NCBI RefSeq assembly: GCF_029105185.1
Contig: NZ_JAFMZK010000001.1
Location: 248,001 to 312,000, forward strand
Source: Aliiroseovarius sp. Z3
GTDB lineage: Bacteria > Pseudomonadota > Alphaproteobacteria > Rhodobacterales > Rhodobacteraceae
Length of the DNA stretch: 64,000 nt
Direction of reading: 5' to 3'
The translations under genes were made by a program, and so were the position numbers. Shown piece after piece: positions 33,551-42,037 of the stretch (the stretch's first letter is position 1; each line of letters begins with the position of its first letter). The notes beneath the pieces were generated by a model. The model saw nothing but the letters and a program-made list of their open reading frames with translations. It was not told the DNA's origin and did no database searches.

Positions 33551-34045
33551 ATGACCAACTTCACGCCCAGCCCGGATCACGCCGCCGCGTTTCGCGCGGC
33601 CCTTGGCCTGTTCACCACGGGCGTGACCATCGTGACCGCCAAGTCCCTGCGGGGGCCGCTGGCGATGACGGTCAACAGCTTTACCTCGGTCTCACTGGAC
33701 CCGCCGCTGATCCTGTGGTGCCCGGCCAAAGTGTCGGCCCGCCACGACGCTTTTGTCGCCGCCGAACATTTCGCCGTTCATTTGCTGTGTGACGATCAAA
33801 CCGATATCGCCCGCCGTTTTGCGCGTCAGGGCGAGGATTTTTCCAACCTGAACTGCCGTGAGGATTTCCATGGCGTGCCCGTGATCGAGCCATGCCTTGC
33901 CCGTTTCGACTGCACAACCGAACAGGTTGTCGATGCCGGAGATCATTCGATCGTGTTGGGGCGGGTGCATCGGGTCACGGCACATGAAGGCCGTCCGCTG
34001 ACCTTTCATGCCGGTCGGTTCGGTGGGTTTGATGACACGCCGTGA
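33551..34045 (+). CDS. Flavin reductase-domain protein
   Basis: A 164-aa FMN-binding split-barrel protein like the small reductase partners of two-component monooxygenases (HpaC/NtaB type). Characteristic stretches are GLFTTGVTIVTA, MTVNSFTSVSLDPPLILWC (residues about 39-57) and the late VLGRVHRVTA. It would supply reduced flavin using NAD(P)H. No monooxygenase gene lies next to it. It is 146 bases after soxT in the same direction; whether it belongs to the sulfur unit is not clear. AGGG stands ahead of the ATG. Confidence 0.83.
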   Translation: MTNFTPSPDHAAAFRAALGLFTTGVTIVTAKSLRGPLAMTVNSFTSVSLDPPLILWCPAKVSARHDAFVAAEHFAVHLLCDDQTDIARRFARQGEDFSNLNCREDFHGVPVIEPCLARFDCTTEQVVDAGDHSIVLGRVHRVTAHEGRPLTFHAGRFGGFDDTP

Positions 34046-34063
34046 CGCACGCGCACGGCCCTG

Positions 34064-34477
34064 TCAGTTTGTCATGATCTGGGCACGTTCATAGCTTGTC
34101 ATGGCTTCACTGCCATCATCATAGACAAGCCGGACCGAAACCAGATCAATCGACTTCAGATCAAACTCCAGATACGGCAGTTTGTCTTCCACCTTGATCG
34201 CATTTGGCTGGGGTTCGTCTTCATAACACGGCTCCGCATCAAACTGCCGCTCTTGCTGACCATTCAGAGAGTAATGGATCTGCTCCAGCCCACACCGCCA
34301 CGCCAGAAGATGCGTAAAATACAACAGATCCTTGCCGTCATACTCTCTTACTGCGACCCAACTTCCCTTGGTGGCGTCAAGTATTGGCCGCACCTCGTCC
34401 GCTGTTGTAAAGTTTTGCGCCACCGAAGGTGCTGCAAAACCTGCCAGAACGACCGCTGCGATCACCGTTTTCAACAT
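34064..34477 (-). CDS. Secreted protein of unknown function (137 aa)
   Basis: A 137-aa protein with a signal peptide (residues 1-20, cut after VAQ). The mature part begins FTTADEVRPILDATKGSWVAVREYDGKDLLYFTHLLAWRC and has two cysteines, one in WRCGLE and one in EPCYED, which probably form a disulfide. I do not recognise a family. GGAGT precedes the ATG at 34477. It converges on the flavin reductase gene and stands alone. Confidence 0.65.
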   Translation of the reverse strand: MLKTVIAAVVLAGFAAPSVAQNFTTADEVRPILDATKGSWVAVREYDGKDLLYFTHLLAWRCGLEQIHYSLNGQQERQFDAEPCYEDEPQPNAIKVEDKLPYLEFDLKSIDLVSVRLVYDDGSEAMTSYERAQIMTN

Positions 34478-34644
34478 ACTCAACTCCTTCAAGATCAACA
34501 CAATAGACCAATATTTACAACATGATGCGCCGGGATATTGAACCCTCGGCGAACTCTCTGGACGCACGCCCCGTTTGAAACGCTTTCAGACTCGCCCCCA
34601 TCCTGCATATACTGCCCGAAATAAAAAGCGCAGGCAAAGCACAG

Positions 34645-35658
34645 ATGACAAAGCCCCCCCGCAAATCGGCGAAATCACGCCCTGATTTCAATATCGTGAT
34701 TGTCGCCCAATCGGGCAGATTGTCCTATGAAGCGCTTTTGTTTGCGGCATCCTTGCGCCAATCGGACCCGGATTTCAGTGGCAAACTGTATATCGCTGAA
34801 CCACAACCGTCGGACCGCTGGCCAAACGATCCGCGCATCAAGCCGCATATCCGCGAGGCGTTGGACGCCCTTGGCGCCGAAATCGTCCCGTTTGAAAACC
34901 GCCATTTCGGCCATGATTACCCCAATGGCAACAAAATCGAGGCCCTTCTGTCATTGCCCGAAGGCCAACCATTCGTCTTCTTTGATACCGACACCGTGAT
35001 CACCGGGAACCTGTCCGAAGTGCCGTTTGACTTCAATCGCCCCGCGGCGTCAATGAAGCGTGAAAACACATGGCCCAAGGTCGAACTGTATGGGCCGGGA
35101 TATGGCGCGACGTGGCAATCGCTCTATGACAAGTTCGGCCTGGACTACGCGGCATCGCTGGATCTGAGCCACCCGGACGAATACTGGCAACGCTACATGT
35201 ATTTCAACGCAGGCTGGTTTTTTGGCGCGTGCCCGCGCGCCTTCGGGCAGCGATTTCTGGAGTATGCACTGACGATCCGCGATGACCGGCCCAAGGCGCT
35301 TGTCTGCCAGGAGCTTTTTCCATGGCTGGACCAGATCGCCCTGCCCTTGGTGATCTCGAGCTTTGGCGGCGGTCGACCGGGGCCGGAACTTGCCGGTCTG
35401 GACGGGGACGTCTCGTGCCACTGGCGCATCCTGCCGTTGGCCTATGCGCGTGAAAGCGACCGTGTGATTGATGTGATCGAAAGCGCGTCCGCGCCCAACA
35501 AGATCAAGAAGATCCTGAAAGAATATGATCCGATGAAGCGGATGATCTATCAGGGGCGCGGCCAAAAGGTGCGCGACATGTTTGACCGCGACGCCCTGCC
35601 CCGGCGCGAACAAAAAATACGAAATCAGATCAAACGCGAAGGATTCTGGATGCGGTGA
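34645..35658 (+). CDS. Glycosyltransferase-like protein with DxD motif
   Basis: A 337-aa cytoplasmic protein with a Rossmann-like start (FNIVIVAQSGRLSYEALLFA). The segment PFVFFDTDTVITG (residues about 109-121) carries a DTD motif as in GT-A sugar-nucleotide transferases. Downstream segments with YMYFNAGWFFG fit an acceptor-side loop of GT8/GT-A proteins. The C-terminus is basic. Sugar and acceptor are unknown, and no polysaccharide genes adjoin it. GCAGG lies before the start. Confidence 0.6.
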   Translation: MTKPPRKSAKSRPDFNIVIVAQSGRLSYEALLFAASLRQSDPDFSGKLYIAEPQPSDRWPNDPRIKPHIREALDALGAEIVPFENRHFGHDYPNGNKIEALLSLPEGQPFVFFDTDTVITGNLSEVPFDFNRPAASMKRENTWPKVELYGPGYGATWQSLYDKFGLDYAASLDLSHPDEYWQRYMYFNAGWFFGACPRAFGQRFLEYALTIRDDRPKALVCQELFPWLDQIALPLVISSFGGGRPGPELAGLDGDVSCHWRILPLAYARESDRVIDVIESASAPNKIKKILKEYDPMKRMIYQGRGQKVRDMFDRDALPRREQKIRNQIKREGFWMR

Positions 35659-35685
35659 CGGCGCGCGCGCGCGGGGACATTCCAT

Positions 35686-35716
35686 AAGAAAAGGCGCATC
35701 GCTTACGATGCGCCTT
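35686..35716 (-). terminator. Terminator of cspA
   Basis: An 11-bp perfect stem with a 4-base loop (35691-35716) is followed on the leftward strand by TTTTCTTA. It lies 39 bases beyond the cspA stop and may also end the convergent glycosyltransferase transcript. Confidence 0.85.
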
Positions 35717-35754
35717 CTGTGTCTGAAAGGATGAGGCCGCGAACGGCCCGGTCC

Positions 35755-35961
35755 TTATGCCAGAGCGATATTAGTCGCGCTTTCACGGCCGTCACGGCCG
35801 GGCTCGATATCGAAAGTCACTTTCTGGTCGTCTGCCAGACCGGTCAGGCCAGCACGCTCAACAGCCGAGATGTGCACAAACACGTCTTTGCCGCCGCTTT
35901 CGGGTGCAATAAAGCCAAAACCTTTAGTTGCGTTAAACCATTTGACGGTTCCAGTAGCCAT
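35755..35961 (-). CDS. cspA: Cold-shock protein CspA family
   Basis: A 68-aa cold-shock domain protein that binds single-stranded RNA and DNA. The RNP-1 motif KGFGFI (residues 13-18) and the RNP-2 motif VFVHIS are intact. AGGAG stands ahead of the ATG at 35961. The 219 bases up to the VOC gene hold its promoter and probably a long 5' leader, which is usual in this family, but I cannot fold it reliably by eye. Confidence 0.95.
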   Translation of the reverse strand: MATGTVKWFNATKGFGFIAPESGGKDVFVHISAVERAGLTGLADDQKVTFDIEPGRDGRESATNIALA

Positions 35962-36180
35962 CGTTTTTCTCCTATTTGGTCTGCCCACGTTATGCGGCAG
36001 GTTGGCAAAGTCAGTACAAGATCGAGAGACTGAGCCTTCAGGAGCAGTGTAGTCGATAGTGGTAACGTCGCAGAGCCTACATGGGGCCGTTGCACCGGAA
36101 ATACAAGCTCTATTCACAAACTGCGGATTTTAGGAGGGAACCTGCGTATCCCGCGTCATCGCCATCCGGCGCTGCGCCGG

Positions 36181-36594
36181 TCAGGTCGCAAAGACCTTTG
36201 TCATGTCCCGAAATCCCTTCACCTCGATCGGGTTGCCGGACGGGTCGCGAAAGAACATGGTCCATTGCTCACCCGCCTCGCCTTCGAACCGGACTGTCGG
36301 CGGGATCACCCATTCGGTGCCAGCCGCTTCCAGCCGGTCGGCCAGCGCGCGCCAGTCGTCAAGCGCAAGCACCACGCCAAAATGCGGCATCGCCACCATA
36401 TGGGCGCCGACCTTGCCGGTCTCGGCCGTTTCAAACGGTGTGCCCAGATGAAGGCTGAGCTGATGACCAAAAAAGTCGTAATCCACCCAACTGTCGGTCG
36501 ACCGCCCTTCGCGGCACCCCAGAAGATCGCCGTAGAACGCCCGCGTTTCATTCAGATCGGTCACGTTGACGGCAAGGTGGAACGGCGTGGGCAT
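36181..36594 (-). CDS. VOC-family (glyoxalase/dioxygenase fold) protein
   Basis: A 137-aa protein with the two beta-alpha-beta-beta-beta units of the vicinal-oxygen-chelate fold. A metal-ligand His is in PFHLAVNVTD (residue 6) and the end segment FFRDPSGNPIEVKGF carries the typical Glu. Members include glyoxalases, dioxygenases and antibiotic-binding proteins; the substrate is not known. It is divergent from metY. Confidence 0.78.
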   Translation of the reverse strand: MPTPFHLAVNVTDLNETRAFYGDLLGCREGRSTDSWVDYDFFGHQLSLHLGTPFETAETGKVGAHMVAMPHFGVVLALDDWRALADRLEAAGTEWVIPPTVRFEGEAGEQWTMFFRDPSGNPIEVKGFRDMTKVFAT

Positions 36595-36717
36595 GGTGTG
36601 CTCCGGAACAAGGTTTTGAAAACCATAGCAGGGTGCGAAAAAAGGACCAGTTCAAAGCATTGGGCTGAACGCAGTTCCAATCTGGTTCCCTGCGGGTGCG
36701 GCGGCGTGCAAGACCCG

Positions 36718-36746
36718 TTGAAGCGTCGCGCCCTTTCGCCTAGCCT
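36718..36746 (+). promoter_or_regulatory. Candidate metY promoter
   Basis: TTGAAG (36718-36723) and TAGCCT (36741-36746) are spaced by 17 bases, 28 bases before the metY ATG. The resulting leader would be only about 20 bases long, which leaves no room for a SAM riboswitch. Confidence 0.45.
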
Positions 36747-36774
36747 GCGCGCAACGAAAACGAGGGAGACATCC

Positions 36775-38067
36775 ATGTCCGACGACCACCAACTGGGCTT
36801 TGACACGCTGCAAATCCACGCAGGGACCGAGCCTGACCCCGCCACAGGTGCCCGTCAGGTGCCGATCTATCAAACCACCGCTTACGTGTTCAAAGACGCT
36901 GAACACGCTGCACGGCTCTTTAATCTGGAAGAGGTCGGCTATATCTATTCCCGCCTGACCAACCCCACGGTTGCCGCCCTGCAAAACCGCATCGCGGCAT
37001 TGGAAGGTGGCGCGGGTGCTGTTTGCTGTTCTTCGGGGCACGCAGCCCAGATCATGGCGCTGTTCCCGCTGATGGGTCCGGGCAAGAATGTCGTGGCCTC
37101 GACCCGTCTTTATGGCGGATCGGTCACGCAACTGAGCCAAACCATCAAACGCTTCGGCTGGGAAACCAAATTCGTCGATTTCGATGACGAAGCCGCCGTG
37201 GCCGCCGCCATCGACGACGACACCCGTGCGGTGTTCTGTGAGTCCATCGCCAATCCCGGCGGATACATCACCGACATCCCCGCCATTGCCGCGATTGCCG
37301 ACAAGGCCGGCGTGCCGCTGATCGTCGACAACACTTCGGCCACGCCTTACCTGTGCAACCCGATTGCGCTGGGGGCCACGCTGGTCGTGCATTCGACCAC
37401 CAAATACCTGACCGGCAACGGCACGGTAATGGGCGGCTGCGTGGTGGATTCGGGCAAGTTCGACTGGATGGCGTCCGACAAGTTCCCGTCGCTCAGCCAG
37501 CCCGAGCCCGCCTATCACGGCTTGGTCTTCGCCGAGGCACTTGGCCCGATGGCCTTCACCTTCCACGGCATCGCCATTGGCCTGCGCGATCTGGGCATGA
37601 CGATGAACCCGCAAGCGGCGCATTACACGCTGATGGGCATCGAAACCCTGTCGCTTCGGATGCAGAAACACGTTGCCAACGCCGAAAAGGTCGCCAAATG
37701 GCTGGAGGCCGACGACCGGATCGACGCCGTGACCTATGCGGGGCTGGACAGCTCGCCCTATAAATCCCGCGTCGCGACCGTCTGCCCGAAGGGTGCGGGT
37801 GCGCTGTTTACGGTGGCGGTCAAGGGCGGTTACGACGCTTGCGTCAAGCTGGTCGACAGTCTGGAGTTGTTCAGCCACGTCGCCAACCTTGGCGATACCC
37901 GCTCGCTGATCATCCACTCTGCCTCGACCACGCACCGGCAATTGTCGCCCGAACAACAGGAAGCCGCAGGGGCTGCGCCCAATGTTGTGCGGATTTCCAT
38001 CGGCATCGAAGACCCCGACGACATCATCGCCGATCTGGATCAGGCGCTGGCGAAGGCCACGGCCTAG
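36775..38067 (+). CDS. metY: O-acetylhomoserine sulfhydrylase (MetY)
   Basis: A 430-aa PLP enzyme of the Cys/Met metabolism family that makes homocysteine from O-acetylhomoserine and sulfide. The PLP Lys is in VVHSTTKYLTGNGT (about residue 209). Substrate-phosphate contacts lie in YSRLTNPTVAALQ, and the C-terminal SVGIED-like segment is RISIGIEDPDDI. The length (430) separates it from the shorter cystathionine enzymes. The true start is at 36775, with GAGGGAG upstream; the long open frame before it is not coding. Its use of sulfide fits the nearby sulfur cluster. Confidence 0.92.
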   Translation: MSDDHQLGFDTLQIHAGTEPDPATGARQVPIYQTTAYVFKDAEHAARLFNLEEVGYIYSRLTNPTVAALQNRIAALEGGAGAVCCSSGHAAQIMALFPLMGPGKNVVASTRLYGGSVTQLSQTIKRFGWETKFVDFDDEAAVAAAIDDDTRAVFCESIANPGGYITDIPAIAAIADKAGVPLIVDNTSATPYLCNPIALGATLVVHSTTKYLTGNGTVMGGCVVDSGKFDWMASDKFPSLSQPEPAYHGLVFAEALGPMAFTFHGIAIGLRDLGMTMNPQAAHYTLMGIETLSLRMQKHVANAEKVAKWLEADDRIDAVTYAGLDSSPYKSRVATVCPKGAGALFTVAVKGGYDACVKLVDSLELFSHVANLGDTRSLIIHSASTTHRQLSPEQQEAAGAAPNVVRISIGIEDPDDIIADLDQALAKATA

Positions 38068-38084
38068 GCAGCGTTTTAGACGCG

Positions 38085-38113
38085 AAAAGGCCGCCTCGTC
38101 TGGCGGCCTTTTT
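38085..38113. terminator. Bidirectional terminator between metY and the SIMPL gene
   Basis: A 9-bp perfect stem (38087-38095, 38102-38110) is flanked by A's on the left and T's on the right, so it can end the rightward metY transcript and the leftward SIMPL transcript. Confidence 0.88.
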
Positions 38114-38136
38114 ATTTCCAATCAAATACTTGCTCG

Positions 38137-38835
38137 TCAATTTTGATCCAGTTTGAACACCATCGTCACGCTGGCTCCGATCTCAAGCTCGCCCGCCGCA
38201 ATTGGCATGTCAGACTTCGCGGCCTCCATCGCCATGCGGCCATAGACGGGTGCGGGCGCGCGCGATCCGCCTTCGTGGATCGAAACGATCGAGCCCAGCG
38301 TAACACCAGCCGCGTCCGCAAGCACCTTCGCCCGCGCCATCGCATCGGCTACAGCATTTGTCCGCGCCGTATCTTCCGCCGGGCCACGATCTTGAAGATC
38401 GAACTGCAACCCATTGAGTTGATTGGCTCCATCCGCAGTGACAGCCGTCATGATCGCCCCCAACCGGTCCAGATCGCGCACCCGCACCGACACCATGGTG
38501 TTGGCGGTGAACCCAACCAGTTTCGGCGGACCGTCCGAGTTGCGGTTGTAGTCATATTTCGGCGACAGGTTGATCTGAGAGCTTTGCATATCGCGCGGCT
38601 CGATCCCCTGTTGGGACAGGCGATCAAAGATATCCTGCGCGACTTTCGCCACCTGATCCAGCGCATCTCCCGCCTCGGTCGCTTCTTTCGTCACACCAAG
38701 ACTGATCCGTGCCATATCAGGGACAACCTCGGCGATGCCCTGCCCGGTGACCGTCAGCCGCGCGTCATCGTCGTTTGCCCAGACCGGCGAGGCCATGGCC
38801 ATCATCACCCCAAAAATCGCTATCGTTTTCCGCAT
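38137..38835 (-). CDS. SIMPL (DUF541) domain periplasmic protein
   Basis: A 232-aa protein with a signal peptide (residues 1-20, cut after VWA) and a SIMPL domain. The start LTVTGQGIAEVVPDMARISLGVTKEA and the middle segment AGVTLGSIVSIHEGG are typical. Members include BP26-like outer-membrane or periplasmic proteins; the function is poorly known. An AGGAG site sets the start at 38835. It is divergent from the 979-aa membrane protein. Confidence 0.85.
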   Translation of the reverse strand: MRKTIAIFGVMMAMASPVWANDDDARLTVTGQGIAEVVPDMARISLGVTKEATEAGDALDQVAKVAQDIFDRLSQQGIEPRDMQSSQINLSPKYDYNRNSDGPPKLVGFTANTMVSVRVRDLDRLGAIMTAVTADGANQLNGLQFDLQDRGPAEDTARTNAVADAMARAKVLADAAGVTLGSIVSIHEGGSRAPAPVYGRMAMEAAKSDMPIAAGELEIGASVTMVFKLDQN

Positions 38836-38940
38836 CTTGCTCTCCTGTTTTGCGCCACTTTGCGCCGATATCTGCCGGGCGCAAGGTCGGATGACCTCCT
38901 GCTCTTTCCATAAGCGAAAACCTGCTATAGTTTCAAAGAG

Positions 38941-38970
38941 GTGCGCCCAGCCAGTGGGCTTTTTTCGCAC
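38941..38970 (+). promoter_or_regulatory. Nested hairpin with T-run in the leader of the 979-aa gene
   Basis: GCCCA (38945-38949) and TGGGC (38955-38959) form a stem with a 5-base loop, followed by six T's. GTGCG and CGCAC flank the whole element. A TATAGT (38926-38931) lies just upstream and could be the -10 box. The element would therefore sit at the very 5' end of the message, as an attenuator or a 5' stabiliser. Confidence 0.4.
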
Positions 38971-39024
38971 GTTCGGGGGTTCCGGAATTTCTCCGGGAAG
39001 GGTCATAGCAGGACGACAATCAGT

Positions 39025-41964
39025 ATGAAGCCCAATTTTGCGCTTGATCTCAGCCATGACGGTATCGGACTTGTCCATCGCGGCAAGGGTGGCTGGGTGT
39101 TGGTGGGCGAAGTGTCGCTGGATCATCCCGACCTGTCCAGCGGGCTGGATCTGTTGCGCCGCAAGGCCGCCGACCTGGAGAGTGGCGGGTTCAGCTGCAA
39201 GCTGATCATCCCACCATCGCAGCTTTTGTTCACCAGCATGACGGCACCCGGCCCCGACGACGCAAGCCGCGCGGCCCGGATCCGCGAAGGGCTTGAGGGT
39301 CTGACCCCTTACGACGTTGACGATCTGGTCTTTGACTGGCGTGCCGACCCGCAGGAAGACGGGATGGTTCATGTCGCTGTTGTGGCACGCGAAACATTGG
39401 ATGAGGCCGAAGCCTTTGCCAATGAACACAACCTGAACCCACTTTGCCTGGTGGCCCGCCCGTCCGGCAGTTTCCTGGACGAAGCGTTCTTTGGCCCGGC
39501 GAAAAGTGGTGCCGTCGCTGCCGGTGTGACGGTTGAACCTGACCATGCTCCCGTGCCCGAGCTGCTCGGGGCCATTGGCAACAGCGCGCGAGCCGGGTCT
39601 GGCTCGGGCGAGGCGAATGCAGCCGCCAAGACCTCGGCGCAACAGAAGGTGGATAAGGATCAATCCGGCACGTCTGCCCTGCCCGAACTTGCGCCTTTCC
39701 CGCCAACGCCCGACGAACAAACACCCACAACGCCGCCGCCTGCCAAGGCCCGAGACACATCATCCGAGCGCCCACCAGAACCGATGCCCGACGCCGCGGT
39801 CATCGCGAAATCTGACGCAGAGATCACCCCCCCGGCCAAGACGGATGGGATTGAAAAGCCAGCAGATGCACCGGCTTCGACCGTTCCACCAAGCTCTCCG
39901 GTGGTCGAGGGCGGCAAAGCCTCCGCCGACGCTCCCCCTGCATCCGACAAAAAAGTGTCGGGGATCGTGCCGCCGCCACCGCCTTTCACCTTGCCCGAAG
40001 CGCCCGAAACCGTGCCCGACCCCGAGCCTGAGGCACCCACCTTCTCGTCCCGACGCGTCGAGGATCCGGCCTCCAGCAAACCCGACACCGCGCCGGTCAA
40101 CGTGGACGTTAAACCACGTCTGTCGCTGGGTGTTGACCGTGAAACCCCGGACGACAAAGCGCCGCCGGTTGGGAAACCCTCCGACCCGCCCGAGCCACCT
40201 GTACAGAAACCCGTCCATGTGCCCGTGACTTCGCCCGTGGTTTTCGGGGATGATCCCGCCCTTGGCGAACCCCGCATTGGCCCGAAGGAACGCGCGAAAG
40301 CCGTCGGTGGCAGAGGTTCCGAAAAACTGTCTGCCGCTGCCCGAAAAGGCGCGGCAGGCCTGGCCAGTGCGGCGGATGCTGCTGGCAAGCTCGGGCGCAA
40401 GACCGCCCAGAAGATCGAAGAGCGGCGTCGCGACAGAACCGAGCAACCCAAAACTGCCCGCCCCAAGGTGGCCATTCCGTCGCTTCGCAAACAGCCCGCT
40501 GCATCGTCCGCAGACCCATCCGAAACCGCCATAGCCCCGCCCCCTTCTCAGGCCGGTGGCAAGGGCGGCAAGGAACGTTCGATGCGGGTAGCGAAGCCGC
40601 CACGCGTTCCGTCGCCGCGCGCGCGCGAGGCGGAAACGATGACGGTTTTCGGCGCAAGACAAGCCCAGTACGTCGGTGGAAAACCTAAATATCTGGGCCT
40701 GTTTCTGGTGCTGGGCCTTCTTTTGCTGATGGTCGTTGTGGCCGTCTGGTCGATGTTTTTCCTGAATGACAGCACAGCTTGGCTGTTTCCCGAGCGTGAA
40801 GATCCGTTTGAAGCGGCAATTTCAACCGATCCCGATGCGTTTGCACAGGAAAGCCGGGAAGACGAAGCCAACGCCGCGCTTGAAGAAATTGACGAAGATC
40901 AGGCGCGGGTCGCAACGGGTGCGCGCGACCCTCTGACACCCGAAGCCGCACAAGCGCGTTACGCCGCAACCGGTATCTGGCAACGCGCGCCGGACCCCCT
41001 GACCAGCCCGGAAACCACCGATCTGGATGACCTATATGTCGCGTCGATTGACCCGAAAACGGCCGTGCAAGACGCCGTGGCGCTGCCCGTGACAGGGTTG
41101 TCCAGCGGTGCGGCCACCGCGGTCAACACAGCCCCGCCCCCACCGCTTGGCACCACATTCGCGCTCGACAGTGACGGTTTGGTTGTTGCCACACCCCAAG
41201 GCGCATTGTCGCCCGACGGCGTGATGGTTTTTGCGGGAAGACCCGCTCTCGTCCCTGCCCCGCGACCGGGCAGCGACGTGGTTGTTCCGACGGTGGAAGA
41301 GACAGTTGACGCCGCCCCTACCTTGCCCCGCATCCGTCCACGTGCACGCCCCGAAGGCTTGATCGAGGGCAACGAGCGTTTGCAACTGGGCGGTCGAACG
41401 CGAACCGAGCTTGCCGGGCTGCGCCCGCGCGCGCGCCCGACCACCCCCCGCGCCGCTGCACAGGCCGCCGCGATCACCGCCGCGTTGCAGGCCGCCGACG
41501 ATCCATCTGCAAATGACGACGCTGGCAACCCATCGACTGCCGGGATCATTGCACCAACCAAACAGGCCATCGTGAGCTCGCGTGAACCACGCCATCGTCC
41601 GTCCGGATTTAACAAGATTGTCGAGCGCAGCAATGCAGCACGTGATGATGCTTCCGATGGCTCGGTCGCGGTCGCAGCGGCATCGCCACAACAAAGCGTG
41701 ACGCCCAGCATCCCGACGCGCGCTTCGGTCGCCCAGCAAGCCACGATCCGGAACGCTATCAACCTGCGCAAGATTAGCCTGATCGGGATTTATGGATCAT
41801 CGTCGTCGCGGCGCGCATTGGTGCGCCTGCCCTCGGGACGGTATCAGAAGGTGGGTGTCGGCAGCCGTCTGGATGGCGGCAAGGTCGTGTCGATATCGTC
41901 AACCGCACTTGTCTACAAAAAAGGGTCGCGATCCGTCACCTTGGAAGTGCTGCCGTTCAGCTAG
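39025..41964 (+). CDS. Large single-pass membrane protein with GspL/PilM-like head and PilP-like tail
   Basis: A 979-aa protein. Residues 1-200 look like a globular actin-like/GspL-type domain (start FALDLSHDGIGLVHRG). Residues about 220-540 are Pro/Ala/Asp-rich and disordered. One membrane helix spans about 556-579 (LGLFLVLGLLLLMVVVAV). A further low-complexity stretch with three repeats of an RPRARPEG-like motif is followed by a C-terminal domain (918-979, SLIGIYGSSSSRRALVRL) resembling PilP/GspC periplasmic modules. The start at 39025 has a modest AGGA. No secretion genes adjoin it. I infer a scaffold across the inner membrane; its function is unknown. Confidence 0.7.
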   Translation: MKPNFALDLSHDGIGLVHRGKGGWVLVGEVSLDHPDLSSGLDLLRRKAADLESGGFSCKLIIPPSQLLFTSMTAPGPDDASRAARIREGLEGLTPYDVDDLVFDWRADPQEDGMVHVAVVARETLDEAEAFANEHNLNPLCLVARPSGSFLDEAFFGPAKSGAVAAGVTVEPDHAPVPELLGAIGNSARAGSGSGEANAAAKTSAQQKVDKDQSGTSALPELAPFPPTPDEQTPTTPPPAKARDTSSERPPEPMPDAAVIAKSDAEITPPAKTDGIEKPADAPASTVPPSSPVVEGGKASADAPPASDKKVSGIVPPPPPFTLPEAPETVPDPEPEAPTFSSRRVEDPASSKPDTAPVNVDVKPRLSLGVDRETPDDKAPPVGKPSDPPEPPVQKPVHVPVTSPVVFGDDPALGEPRIGPKERAKAVGGRGSEKLSAAARKGAAGLASAADAAGKLGRKTAQKIEERRRDRTEQPKTARPKVAIPSLRKQPAASSADPSETAIAPPPSQAGGKGGKERSMRVAKPPRVPSPRAREAETMTVFGARQAQYVGGKPKYLGLFLVLGLLLLMVVVAVWSMFFLNDSTAWLFPEREDPFEAAISTDPDAFAQESREDEANAALEEIDEDQARVATGARDPLTPEAAQARYAATGIWQRAPDPLTSPETTDLDDLYVASIDPKTAVQDAVALPVTGLSSGAATAVNTAPPPPLGTTFALDSDGLVVATPQGALSPDGVMVFAGRPALVPAPRPGSDVVVPTVEETVDAAPTLPRIRPRARPEGLIEGNERLQLGGRTRTELAGLRPRARPTTPRAAAQAAAITAALQAADDPSANDDAGNPSTAGIIAPTKQAIVSSREPRHRPSGFNKIVERSNAARDDASDGSVAVAAASPQQSVTPSIPTRASVAQQATIRNAINLRKISLIGIYGSSSSRRALVRLPSGRYQKVGVGSRLDGGKVVSISSTALVYKKGSRSVTLEVLPFS

Positions 41965-41965
41965 G

Positions 41966-41997
41966 AAAAAACGCCCGATGGTCAAACCACCGGGCGT
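41966..41997. terminator. Terminator shared by the 979-aa gene and hpd
   Basis: A 12-bp stem with one mismatch and a 3-base loop (41971-41997) lies between the two convergent genes. On the leftward strand it is followed by six T's (41971-41966), making it a good hpd terminator. Rightward the T-run is interrupted. Confidence 0.8.
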
Positions 41998-42037
41998 TCT
42001 TGTTCACGGCCGAGACTTCGCTCCGGCTTTCTCTGTG

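Noticed and set aside
36265-36774. In-frame N-terminal extension of metY
   Set aside because: The extension runs through the VOC gene on the other strand. The family start and ribosome site are at 36775.
36595-36774. Possible SAM-II-type riboswitch before metY
   Set aside because: I could not find the conserved core, and the best promoter leaves a leader of only about 20 bases.
36652-38121. 489-codon frame antisense to metY
   Set aside because: metY is unmistakable, and the antisense translation is rich in Arg, His and Gly without a domain pattern.
38836-39720. In-frame N-terminal extension of the SIMPL protein
   Set aside because: It is antisense to the head of the 979-aa gene, and the signal peptide and AGGAG site set the start at 38835.
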